Both the position numbers and the translations under genes were made by a program. A stretch of 14,680 bases of DNA, taken from positions 1 to 14,680 of the forward strand of contig JAAXHX010000063.1 in NCBI GenBank assembly GCA_012270635.1. Direction: 5' to 3'. This DNA is from Dehalococcoidia bacterium (lineage in GTDB: Bacteria; Chloroflexota; Dehalococcoidia; Plut-88900). Below, piece by piece: positions 1 to 5,372 of the stretch (its first letter is position 1; each line of letters opens with the position of its first letter). Under the pieces are notes generated by a model, which saw nothing but the letters and a program-made list of their open reading frames with translations, searched no databases and was not told where the DNA came from.

Positions 1-63
1 GCTCAGGGTGAGCGGTGTGAGTGGCATCACCCGTAGAGGGAAAGGGAACGAGGCGTCTGGGTG

Positions 64-72
64 TGGTATCAT
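64..72 (+). promoter_or_regulatory. Candidate extended -10 promoter for the first cupin gene
   Basis: The sequence TGGTATCAT fits the extended -10 pattern TGnTATnAT and lies 38 bases before the chosen cupin start, giving a short leader of about 30 bases. No good -35 hexamer is seen upstream, which is tolerated when the TGn extension is present. The call rests on motif match only. Confidence 0.4.
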
Positions 73-109
73 CAAAACGGCCCGGATCCCCCACCTTCCC
101 GGAGGAATG

Positions 110-469
110 ATGAACGTCATAGACCCCGACAAAATCGCCAGGGAGATAAGCTCCATGCCCATATTCACCGGCGGCGAGGTTCGAGTCCAACCCCTTGTTG
201 GCAAGGACCACACCGATTCCCTCGGTATGCTCCACGTCCACTTCGCCGCGGGGTCTCGCACCAAGTTCCACACCCACACCAACGACCAGGTCCTCCTCGC
301 CACGGAGGGAGAGGGCATCGTCGCGACCCGGGAACGGGAGCAGGTCATGACCCCCGGCATGGTCATTCACGTTCCCCCCGGAGAGGTCCACTGGCACGGG
401 GCCACGAAGCATTCCGCCTTCTCTCACATTTCCATCAACCCGCCCATGGACACCACCATCGTAGAATAG
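110..469 (+). CDS. Small single-domain cupin resembling cupin hydroxynitrile lyases
   Basis: A 119-residue protein forming one beta-barrel cupin domain. Motif 1 is HTHTNDQ, giving H54, H56 and Q60; motif 2 ends in PPGEVHWHGA, giving H94 and H96. From memory, the Mn-dependent cupin hydroxynitrile lyase of Granulicella tundricola binds its metal with three His and one Gln in this same arrangement (about H53, H55, Q59, H94), and the HWHGA segment is typical of that family. Most relatives have no assigned reaction, so lyase activity is only a possibility. The frame is open from position 8, but GGAGG at 101-105 places the real start at one of two adjacent ATG codons (107 or 110). I chose 110 because 107 is too close to the ribosome site. 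The zinc-ribbon gene follows after 22 bases and may be co-transcribed. The protein should be cytoplasmic, as no signal peptide is seen. Confidence 0.85.
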   Translation: MNVIDPDKIAREISSMPIFTGGEVRVQPLVGKDHTDSLGMLHVHFAAGSRTKFHTHTNDQVLLATEGEGIVATREREQVMTPGMVIHVPPGEVHWHGATKHSAFSHISINPPMDTTIVE

Positions 470-491
470 CCCCGACCCCGGAGAATCTTTC

Positions 492-911
492 ATGAACTGT
501 CCCAGGTGCGAAGTAAGCCTCAGCATCGAAGAACACAAGGGGATCGATATCGACCGATGCCCCCGTTGCGAGGGCCTTTGGCTCGACCACGTGGAGCTTG
601 ACCAGCTCGAAGACACCACCTTCGACAAGGACGAGCTAAAAGGCATGATGGAGTACAACCCCCGACACAGCGATATCGACTGCCCCGTCTGCGGCGCGCG
701 CATGACTACATTCAACTACCGCGCCTACAACCTCCCCATAGACACCTGCAAGGAAGAGCATGGCTACTGGCTCGACAAAGGGGAGGACCGCCGGGTCATC
801 GAGATCATGAGGCAACGCATCAAGGACCTGAACCGCAAGCACAGGGCGGAAAACGAGTGGTACAGCTTCCTGTCCAAGCTCGGGAGGAAGAAGAAGGGAC
901 TGTTCGGCTAG
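492..911 (+). CDS. Tandem TFIIB-type zinc-ribbon protein
   Basis: A 139-residue protein with two copies of the zf-TFIIB zinc ribbon. Repeat 1 has C3-x2-C6 and C23-x2-C26 followed by GLWLDHVEL. Repeat 2 has C64-x2-C67, then C86 and H90 in the sequence TCKEEHGYWLDKGE, so its last zinc pair appears to be C-x3-H rather than C-x2-C. The family commonly has the form CPxC, about 16 residues, CxxCxGxWLDxGE; its members are small metal-binding proteins with no settled biochemical role. The C-terminus is basic (GRKKKG). The start at 492 is supported by GGAGA seven bases upstream. It lies 22 bases after the cupin and is followed by a promoter for the next gene. A nucleic-acid or protein-folding role would be a guess. 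Confidence 0.85.
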   Translation: MNCPRCEVSLSIEEHKGIDIDRCPRCEGLWLDHVELDQLEDTTFDKDELKGMMEYNPRHSDIDCPVCGARMTTFNYRAYNLPIDTCKEEHGYWLDKGEDRRVIEIMRQRIKDLNRKHRAENEWYSFLSKLGRKKKGLFG

Positions 912-923
912 GCCCTGCGCCCT

Positions 924-932
924 TGCTATAAT
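924..932 (+). promoter_or_regulatory. Candidate extended -10 promoter (TGCTATAAT)
   Basis: A perfect TATAAT with a TGn extension sits 13 bases after the zinc-ribbon stop and about 100 bases before the ABM gene. Transcription would start near 939, leaving a leader of about 95 bases that can fold. The -35 region is weak (TTCGGC at 903-908). Confidence 0.55.
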
Positions 933-936
933 GTTA

Positions 937-1034
937 CTGCTGGGCGCTTGGCAGCCCCTGCAGGTTCCCCGCTAATCCACCGAAGGATGGGCCCCGCCGG
1001 CTAAAGCGGCCCCGGGCTGAAGGGAAATGAGACC
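937..1034 (+). promoter_or_regulatory. Structured 5' leader of the ABM gene, class unknown
   Basis: Three hairpins can be drawn by eye: CTGC (937-940) with GCAG (951-954), or alternatively GGGC (942-945) with GCCC (954-957); ATCC (975-978) with GGAT (985-988) closing a six-base loop; and GCCG (996-999) with CGGC (1007-1010) around GCTAAAG. A ribosome site AAGGGA (1020-1025) follows nine bases before ATG 1035. I do not recognise a known riboswitch. GC-rich DNA folds easily, so this is only a candidate regulatory leader. Confidence 0.3.
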
Positions 1035-1340
1035 ATGCTTGTACGAGTTTTAATCGAAAGACACATCAAGGAAGGCCACGAAGCCGAGGCCGCCGACATG
1101 ATCCTGGAAATGCGAAAGCAGGCCACCTCTTTCCCGGGCTACGTTTCCGGCGTGACCCTCACCGACACCGCAGACGCCCGCACCATTGTCATCGTCAGCA
1201 CTTGGCATTCCAGGGAAGAGTGGCAGAAGTGGGACTCCAGTGAAGAGCACCGCGCCGCCGCCAAGAACATCGATCCCCTGCTCGATGCCCCTATCTCCGT
1301 TCGCACCTTCGTCAATCCCTGGGACGCTCTGCTGGAGTGA
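1035..1340 (+). CDS. Antibiotic biosynthesis monooxygenase (ABM) domain protein
   Basis: A 101-residue protein matching a single ABM domain, a dimeric alpha-beta ferredoxin-like fold. Seen in the sequence: a first strand (LVRVLIERHI), a helix (HEAEAADMILEMRKQA), the characteristic FPGYVSGVTL turn and strand near residues 34-43, then IVIVSTWHSREEWQKW with the conserved tryptophans, and a C-terminal ISVRTFVNP strand. Family members include cofactor-free quinone-forming monooxygenases, haem-degrading enzymes and many uncharacterised proteins. Nothing here points to haem binding specifically, so the substrate is unknown. The start at 1035 follows AAGGGA with nine bases of spacing. Its stop lies 30 bases from the stop of the convergent racemase gene. 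Confidence 0.82.
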   Translation: MLVRVLIERHIKEGHEAEAADMILEMRKQATSFPGYVSGVTLTDTADARTIVIVSTWHSREEWQKWDSSEEHRAAAKNIDPLLDAPISVRTFVNPWDALLE

Positions 1341-1370
1341 CCCGTCCCGACCCCGCCCCGAGGGTGTCCC

Positions 1371-2378
1371 CTATCCCAGCAGAAAGCCTTCCTTCAAGGG
1401 GTCCCGGCTGTCGACGTAGAACTGGTGCGAGCCCGTCAGATACGCAGAACCCGTGACCTCCGGTATCACCGCCGGATACCCGTCCACCCTGCTCTCTTCG
1501 ATTATCCGACTCCGAAACACGGTGCCCAGAATGCTTTCGTGTATGAACTCCTCCCCTACCCCGAGACGTCCCTGCGCATGAAGAAGAGCCAGCCGCGCCG
1601 ACGTTCCGGTCCCGCAAGGCGAGCGATCGAATGAGCTTTGGGCAAACGTCATGATGTTTCGCGCGTCGATCCCCGGCGAGGGGTTGTCCACGTACATCTC
1701 CACCCCGTGCAATGGGTTGATGTCGGGTTCCGTGGGATGACTAATCTCCAGCTGGTCCCTTGCCGCGTCCCGGAACGCTATGCCCCGCTCCACCAGCTGA
1801 GCCACGTTGCTCGGGACCAGCTCCATCCCCAGCCGCTCCACGGGCAAGATGGCGAAGAAGTTGCCCCCGAACACGATGTCCGTGAGCACCTTCCCCCCGT
1901 CGAAGTCCACTTGGGCATCCTTCATGTAGACGAAGGAAGGCACGTTGCGGAAGGTGACTTCCTTGACACTGCCGTCATGGTCTACGGACGCGCGGGCGTC
2001 GACGGGGCCGGTTAAGGTGTCGAGCCGTATGTCGGTGTAGGGGTGGACGGGGGTGATTTGGCCGGTCTCGATTAGGGTAGTGACGACGCCTATGGTCCCG
2101 TGGCCACACATGCCTTGGAAATCGAGAGAGTCGAAGAACAACACGCCGATGTCGCTGCCGTCGTTGACCGGCGCCGTGAGGGCTGCCCCGATGAGTTCGG
2201 CGTCTCCCCGAGGTTCCAGGGTCAACACCTTCCTCACCGAGTCCAGGTGTTGTATGAAATAGTCTAGCTTTTCCGCCATGGTCGCACCCGGAATGTTCGG
2301 GACGCCGCCCGTGATCATCCTCGTGCGCTCCCCCACGGTGTGGGAATCGATGGTCGAAATTACCCTCTCAGCCTTCAT
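1371..2378 (-). CDS. Proline racemase / 4-hydroxyproline 2-epimerase family protein
   Basis: A 335-residue protein of full family length. The two-base racemase mechanism uses two cysteines, and both are present: C91 in MCGHGT and C255 in SPCGTGTSA. Having Cys rather than Thr or Ser at the first site argues against the related trans-3-hydroxyproline dehydratases. The N-terminal DSHTVGERTRMITGG and C-terminal TGSAYLTGSHQF segments are also typical. Sequence alone does not separate proline racemase from 4-hydroxyproline epimerase; catabolism of free or collagen-derived hydroxyproline is a plausible role, but no partner enzyme (D-amino-acid oxidase, deaminase) is nearby. The frame extends upstream to 2447, but GGGGAGGGG just upstream supports the ATG at 2378, and the extra 23 residues are not family-like. 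The gene is transcribed divergently from the KdgF-like cupin. Confidence 0.92.
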   Translation of the reverse strand: MKAERVISTIDSHTVGERTRMITGGVPNIPGATMAEKLDYFIQHLDSVRKVLTLEPRGDAELIGAALTAPVNDGSDIGVLFFDSLDFQGMCGHGTIGVVTTLIETGQITPVHPYTDIRLDTLTGPVDARASVDHDGSVKEVTFRNVPSFVYMKDAQVDFDGGKVLTDIVFGGNFFAILPVERLGMELVPSNVAQLVERGIAFRDAARDQLEISHPTEPDINPLHGVEMYVDNPSPGIDARNIMTFAQSSFDRSPCGTGTSARLALLHAQGRLGVGEEFIHESILGTVFRSRIIEESRVDGYPAVIPEVTGSAYLTGSHQFYVDSRDPLKEGFLLG

Positions 2379-2405
2379 AACCCCTCCCCGATCTCTTGAT
2401 GATGG

Positions 2406-2420
2406 CTCATTATACATGAG
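2406..2420. promoter_or_regulatory. Inverted repeat CTCAT-N5-ATGAG, candidate operator
   Basis: A perfect 5+5 inverted repeat with spacer TATAC overlaps the racemase -10 element and the -35 zone of the divergent cupin promoter. That position suits a repressor that controls both genes. It is short enough to be chance. Confidence 0.35.
2409..2414 (-). promoter_or_regulatory. Candidate -10 (TATAAT) of the racemase gene
   Basis: Read on the minus strand this is a perfect TATAAT preceded directly by TG, about 30 bases upstream of ATG 2378, giving a leader of about 24 bases. No clear -35 element is seen. Confidence 0.45.
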
Positions 2421-2453
2421 GCCGGGTGGTATTATGGTCCCTGCCATCCGGCC
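2420..2453. repeat. Inverted repeat with 10-base arms around the cupin -10
   Basis: GGCCGGGTGG (2420-2429) pairs with CCATCCGGCC (2444-2453) over all ten positions, allowing one G-T wobble, with a 14-base loop. The loop holds the candidate -10 of the cupin gene. The element is too far upstream of the likely transcript start to act as an ordinary leader hairpin. It could be an operator, a cruciform-prone site or coincidence. Confidence 0.45.
2427..2435 (+). promoter_or_regulatory. Candidate extended -10 (TGGTATTAT) of the KdgF-like cupin
   Basis: TGGTATTAT fits the extended -10 pattern and would start transcription near 2442, about 38 bases before ATG 2480. It lies inside the inverted repeat at 2420-2453. 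Confidence 0.4.
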
Positions 2454-2479
2454 ATAAACCGTAGAGGAGGAGCGTTGCC

Positions 2480-2818
2480 ATGCCCTTCTATGACCCCGAC
2501 GCCCTGAAGAGCAGGGAAATCGCCCCCGGCGCCCATATCAGGCCCCTCTGGGGAGACAAGGTGATGATGGTGTTCATAACCCTGGAGCCCGGCGCCGAGG
2601 TGCCCAACCACACCCATCCCCACGAACAGGCCGGCATGTGCCTGGAAGGAGAGTTCGAATTGACCATCGCCGGCGAGCCCCGCATGGTCAGGCAGGGCGA
2701 TGCCTACCTGGTCCCCTCCGGCGTGGAGCACCGGGCCGTCGCCACCTCCGGCAAGGCTCTGGCCCTAGACATTTTTGCACCGCCTCGGGAGGATTTCATC
2801 GCCCTGCTGGAATCATGA
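2480..2818 (+). CDS. KdgF-like cupin domain protein
   Basis: A 112-residue single cupin. Motif 1 HTHPHEQ supplies H44, H46 and Q50; motif 2 runs GDAYLVPSGVEH and supplies H84. The end of the protein, ALDIFAPPREDFIALL, is characteristic of the KdgF-type cupin group. KdgF itself promotes ring opening of unsaturated uronates during pectin or alginate breakdown, but many proteins with this signature sit outside such pathways, and no polysaccharide lyase or uronate gene is nearby. The specific reaction is therefore unassigned. A strong ribosome site GAGGAGG lies ahead of ATG 2480. It is divergent from the proline racemase and may share its control. It should be cytoplasmic and metal-dependent. Confidence 0.85.
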   Translation: MPFYDPDALKSREIAPGAHIRPLWGDKVMMVFITLEPGAEVPNHTHPHEQAGMCLEGEFELTIAGEPRMVRQGDAYLVPSGVEHRAVATSGKALALDIFAPPREDFIALLES

Positions 2819-2852
2819 GTCGCCTTTGCAGCGCCGGAGTCCTGCGCCCCCC

Positions 2853-2881
2853 TTGGAATACGCTTTCCTTTGTAGTATATT
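2853..2881 (+). promoter_or_regulatory. Candidate sigma-70 promoter for the membrane-protein pair
   Basis: TTGGAA (2853-2858) and TATATT (2876-2881) are separated by 17 bases. Transcription would begin near 2888, giving a leader of about 160 bases before ATG 3050. The rest of the 2819-3049 gap shows no convincing gene. Confidence 0.5.
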
Positions 2882-3049
2882 CCCCAATTGAAGCTGCTAT
2901 GGCGTCGAATCGGGCGCCGGACAGTCTCAGGAAAGGGGGGAGGCAGGAACAAGCGCACCGTGGAGCGATGGGCGGCCTCATGACAATCGATCTCATACGG
3001 CCGTCCCGGTCGAGTCCCTAGAATAAATCTGGAAACTACGGAGGATGCT

Positions 3050-3553
3050 ATGGCTTGGGAATACTACATGGGTTCCCTGCGCTGGGCACATATAATCGCA
3101 GGGATCACGTGGATTGGGCTCCTATACTACTTCAACTTCGTGCAGACGCCTTCGTTCCCGAAGTTTGAAGGCAGTTCGAGACGAGACGCTTTCGTAAACC
3201 TGGTGCCCACGGCCCTATGGTGGTTCCGCTGGGCGGCTCTAATCACAATGTTCGCCGGGACTGCGTACATATTGTCCCACGGCGTACGACTTGGCTGGGA
3301 GGGTTACGTAGGCTCACCATCGTTCAACTCCATAACGATCGGCGCAGGCCTCGGGACGATCATGTTCCTGAACGTGTGGCTGATAATCTGGCCTAACCAG
3401 AAGAAGATCATCCAGGCCAACAAGGACGGAGAGGCCCCGGACCCTGCGTGGGTCAGTGCGGCGGGACAAGCCTCCCGCGTCAACACGCTTCTATCCATCC
3501 CAATGCTCTTCTTCATGGTCGCCGCCAGGCACCTGGGAGTCCTCTGGAGCTAG
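3050..3553 (+). CDS. Four-helix membrane protein of the Urate_ox_N (PuuD N-terminal) type
   Basis: A 167-residue integral membrane protein with helices at about 10-28, 57-76, 95-115 and 146-163. The segments RWAHIIAGITWIGLLYYFNF and NVWLIIWPNQKKII are typical of the membrane domain of PuuD-type urate oxidases. In those enzymes the membrane domain is roughly twice as long and a cytochrome c domain follows; here there is no CxxCH motif and only four helices, so urate oxidation should not be assumed. H14, H77 and H161 lie in or near helices and could bind haem, which is an inference. GGAGG five bases upstream sets the start. The next gene begins 41 bases downstream on the same strand. Base composition by eye is less GC-rich than the flanks. 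Confidence 0.75.
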   Translation: MAWEYYMGSLRWAHIIAGITWIGLLYYFNFVQTPSFPKFEGSSRRDAFVNLVPTALWWFRWAALITMFAGTAYILSHGVRLGWEGYVGSPSFNSITIGAGLGTIMFLNVWLIIWPNQKKIIQANKDGEAPDPAWVSAAGQASRVNTLLSIPMLFFMVAARHLGVLWS

Positions 3554-3594
3554 AGCGAACGCGGACAATACCTGGTTAACGAAGGAGTCGACAC

Positions 3595-3900
3595 ATGGAA
3601 GCGTTGCTAAAACCGATCTTCAGCGTCTATGACCTGGTCGCCAAGCCGCTGGCCACCGTGATTGAGGCGCTGCTCAAGGCAATCATGTCGATTTACGATG
3701 TGATTACGCCAGTCATCAGCCTGCCCTTCAAAATCATCGAGATGGCGATGCGGCTGTTCGAAGCTCCCTACGCAGCCATCTTCTCACCGATATACAGGCC
3801 TTTCGGTGGGATCCTGAGCGACCACAGGCTGGTCATATTGTCAGGGTTGCTGATGTTGGGGGCGTTCATCCTGGTCATCCGGCTAACGCACGGGCTGTAA
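3595..3900 (+). CDS. Small membrane protein with repeated amphipathic segments
   Basis: A 101-residue protein of no family I recognise. Residues 1-22 and 23-44 are tandem copies: compare MEALLKPIFSVYD with IEALLKAIMSIYD, identical at nine of thirteen positions. A third degenerate copy starts near residue 48 (IEMAMRLFEAPY). Each copy looks like an amphipathic helix. A hydrophobic segment at about 79-96 (LVILSGLLMLGAFILVI) would anchor the protein by its C-terminus, with a short RLTHGL tail. AAGGAG seven bases upstream supports the start. It follows the four-helix membrane protein by 41 bases and is closed by a strong terminator, so the two likely form one operon and may act together at the membrane. 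The function is unknown. Confidence 0.75.
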   Translation: MEALLKPIFSVYDLVAKPLATVIEALLKAIMSIYDVITPVISLPFKIIEMAMRLFEAPYAAIFSPIYRPFGGILSDHRLVILSGLLMLGAFILVIRLTHGL

Positions 3901-3925
3901 ACGGCATTACACAAGGACTGTGAAC

Positions 3926-3958
3926 AAGGGGGCCTCCCGCAGTGCGGGAGGCCCCTTT
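3926..3958 (+). terminator. Strong intrinsic terminator
   Basis: GGGGCCTCCCGC (3929-3940) pairs perfectly with GCGGGAGGCCCC (3944-3955) around a three-base loop. Pairing extends outward by a G-T and two A-T pairs, and the hairpin ends in TTT. It lies 25 bases after the stop of the small repeated protein and separates that operon from dnaN. Confidence 0.9.
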
Positions 3959-3973
3959 GACATGGCCCGCCCC

Positions 3974-4003
3974 TTGAGTCGTTTTTTGGCCCTGATGTAT
4001 ACT
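3974..4003 (+). promoter_or_regulatory. Candidate dnaN promoter
   Basis: TTGAGT (3974-3979) and TATACT (3998-4003) are separated by 18 bases, directly after the terminator and about 50 bases before the dnaN start. The spacing and both hexamers fit a sigma-70-type promoter. Confidence 0.55.
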
Positions 4004-4055
4004 TCCCTCAAATCCCCCGACGCAGCGAACCGCTCGACAATTTAGGAAAGCATCT

Positions 4056-5198
4056 ATGAAAGTCATCTGTCTTCAAGAGAATCTGAACGCCGCCCTGACG
4101 AACGTGGGCCGGGCCGTGGCCTCCCGCACCCCCCTACCCATCACCAGCAATGTCCTCATCTCCACCGACGCCGGACGTCTCCGGCTCTCCGCCACCAATT
4201 TGGAGCTCACCATAACTACCTGGATAGGCGCTAGGGTGGAAGAGGAGGGCATCATAACCGTCCCCGCCCGACTCCTGTCCGATTTCGTCGGATCCCTCCC
4301 CCCCGAGGAGGTCCACCTTACGGGCGCTTCCGGGGGCCGGAGTCTCAATGTCAAGTGCGCTCGCTTCCAGGCCAATATCGCAGGCACCGATCCCGAGGAA
4401 TTCCCCCCGACGCCCACCGTGGAGGACGGCTTTGAGGTCGATATTGCTCCCGATCTCCTAAAGCAGGCCATAGACGGCGTCGCCTTTGCCGCCGCGACCG
4501 AGGACTCCCGCCCGGTTCTCACGGGCGTCCAGATCGAGCTCAAGGAAGGCGCCCTTGTCCTGGCCGCCGCCGACGGCTTCCGCCTCGCCGTCCATGAGAC
4601 AAAGCTCGGCGACGAGCTCCCCGAGGGCAGCGCCATCATCGTGCCCGCCAAGTCTCTCCAGGAGGTCAGCAGGCTCGCATCCGGTCAGGACTACCCCGTC
4701 AAGATCAAGGTCAACGAAGGAAAGACCCAGGCGCTATTCCAGTTCGAGACCGCCGCCGTCGTCTCTCAGCTGATCCAGGGCACCTTCCCCAACTACAGCC
4801 AGTTGGTGCCCAAGGAGCACGTCTCCAAGACTACGGTGGACGTGGGCGAATTCGCCAGGGCCACTCGAGCCGCATCCATCTTTGCCCGGGACGGCAGCGG
4901 CATCGTCCGCCTGCAGACCTCCGAATCGGAAGAGAACGGCGTGAGCGGTCTCTCGATCTCCGCCCGCTCCGAGGAGGTGGGCGACAACGAGGGGGAGATA
5001 ACCGCCACCCTCGAGGGCGATCCCGCCAAGATCGCCTTCAACAGCAAGTATCTCACCGAGGTCCTGAACGTCCTCGGGCACGGCATGGTGGCCCTCGAGA
5101 CCTCCAGCCCATCCAGCCCCGGGGTCCTCAGACCCGTGTCCCCCTCCGAGGGAGTGAGCTACGTCCACGTGGTCATGCCCATGTTCGTCCAGTGGTAG
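4056..5198 (+). CDS. dnaN: DNA polymerase III beta subunit (sliding clamp)
   Basis: A 380-residue protein of normal length that forms the ring-shaped dimeric processivity clamp, loaded on DNA by the clamp loader and bound by replication and repair polymerases. Three repeated clamp domains can be seen at about 1-120, 127-245 and 250-380. Family landmarks in order: TPLPITSNVLI near 26-36, TDPEEFPPTP at 111-120, EDSRPVLTGVQIE at 149-161, AADGFRLAVHETKL at 171-184, GTFPNYSQLVP at 242-252, FNSKYLTEVL at 328-337 and the terminal VHVVMPM at 370-376, which contributes to the peptide-binding pocket. Residues FVQW extend past the usual MPM end. AGGAAAG ahead of ATG 4056 sets the start. The gene has its own promoter and is not next to dnaA, recF or gyrB. 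Confidence 0.97.
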   Translation: MKVICLQENLNAALTNVGRAVASRTPLPITSNVLISTDAGRLRLSATNLELTITTWIGARVEEEGIITVPARLLSDFVGSLPPEEVHLTGASGGRSLNVKCARFQANIAGTDPEEFPPTPTVEDGFEVDIAPDLLKQAIDGVAFAAATEDSRPVLTGVQIELKEGALVLAAADGFRLAVHETKLGDELPEGSAIIVPAKSLQEVSRLASGQDYPVKIKVNEGKTQALFQFETAAVVSQLIQGTFPNYSQLVPKEHVSKTTVDVGEFARATRAASIFARDGSGIVRLQTSESEENGVSGLSISARSEEVGDNEGEITATLEGDPAKIAFNSKYLTEVLNVLGHGMVALETSSPSSPGVLRPVSPSEGVSYVHVVMPMFVQW

Positions 5199-5220
5199 CC
5201 GGGCCTCCTTCTGAGGCAAT

Positions 5221-5275
5221 GGGCCGGATTGGGAATTAAACTTCCGTCATTCCGGCCCCCGAGCCGGAATCCAGG
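5221..5275. repeat. Intergenic palindromic element with two exclusive hairpins
   Basis: ATTCCGGC (5249-5256) pairs with GCCGGAAT (5263-5270) around CCCCGA. The surrounding GTCATTCCGGC...GCCGGAATCCAG pattern is a type of small dispersed intergenic palindrome known from many bacteria. The same left arm can instead pair upstream: GGGCCGGA (5221-5228) with TCCGGCCC (5251-5258), with inner GGAA/TTCC pairing at 5232-5245. There is no T-run, so it is not a classical terminator, though it may protect or end the dnaN transcript. Confidence 0.6.
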
Positions 5276-5372
5276 GTTGGAGTCGGGGGTCCGCTCCGGC
5301 GAATGTAGGTGAATCGAGGGTCGCAAGGAGCAATGCACATAGCTATTTAATTCTCAGAGTAGGAGGGTTTCC

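Noticed and set aside
2899..3021. 40-codon frame in the leader of the membrane-protein operon
   Set aside because: It has no ribosome site and no recognisable features; it is more likely untranslated leader.
3050..3553. Functional urate oxidase
   Set aside because: The protein lacks the cytochrome c domain and about half of the membrane domain, and no purine catabolism gene is nearby.
3901..4055. Replication origin next to dnaN
   Set aside because: No DnaA-box-like repeats or AT-rich unwinding stretch is seen; the region holds a terminator and a promoter.
4073..4651. Long open frame antisense to dnaN (192 codons)
   Set aside because: It lies wholly within dnaN on the opposite strand, has Ser/Arg/Pro-rich composition typical of a GC-rich shadow, and resembles no family.
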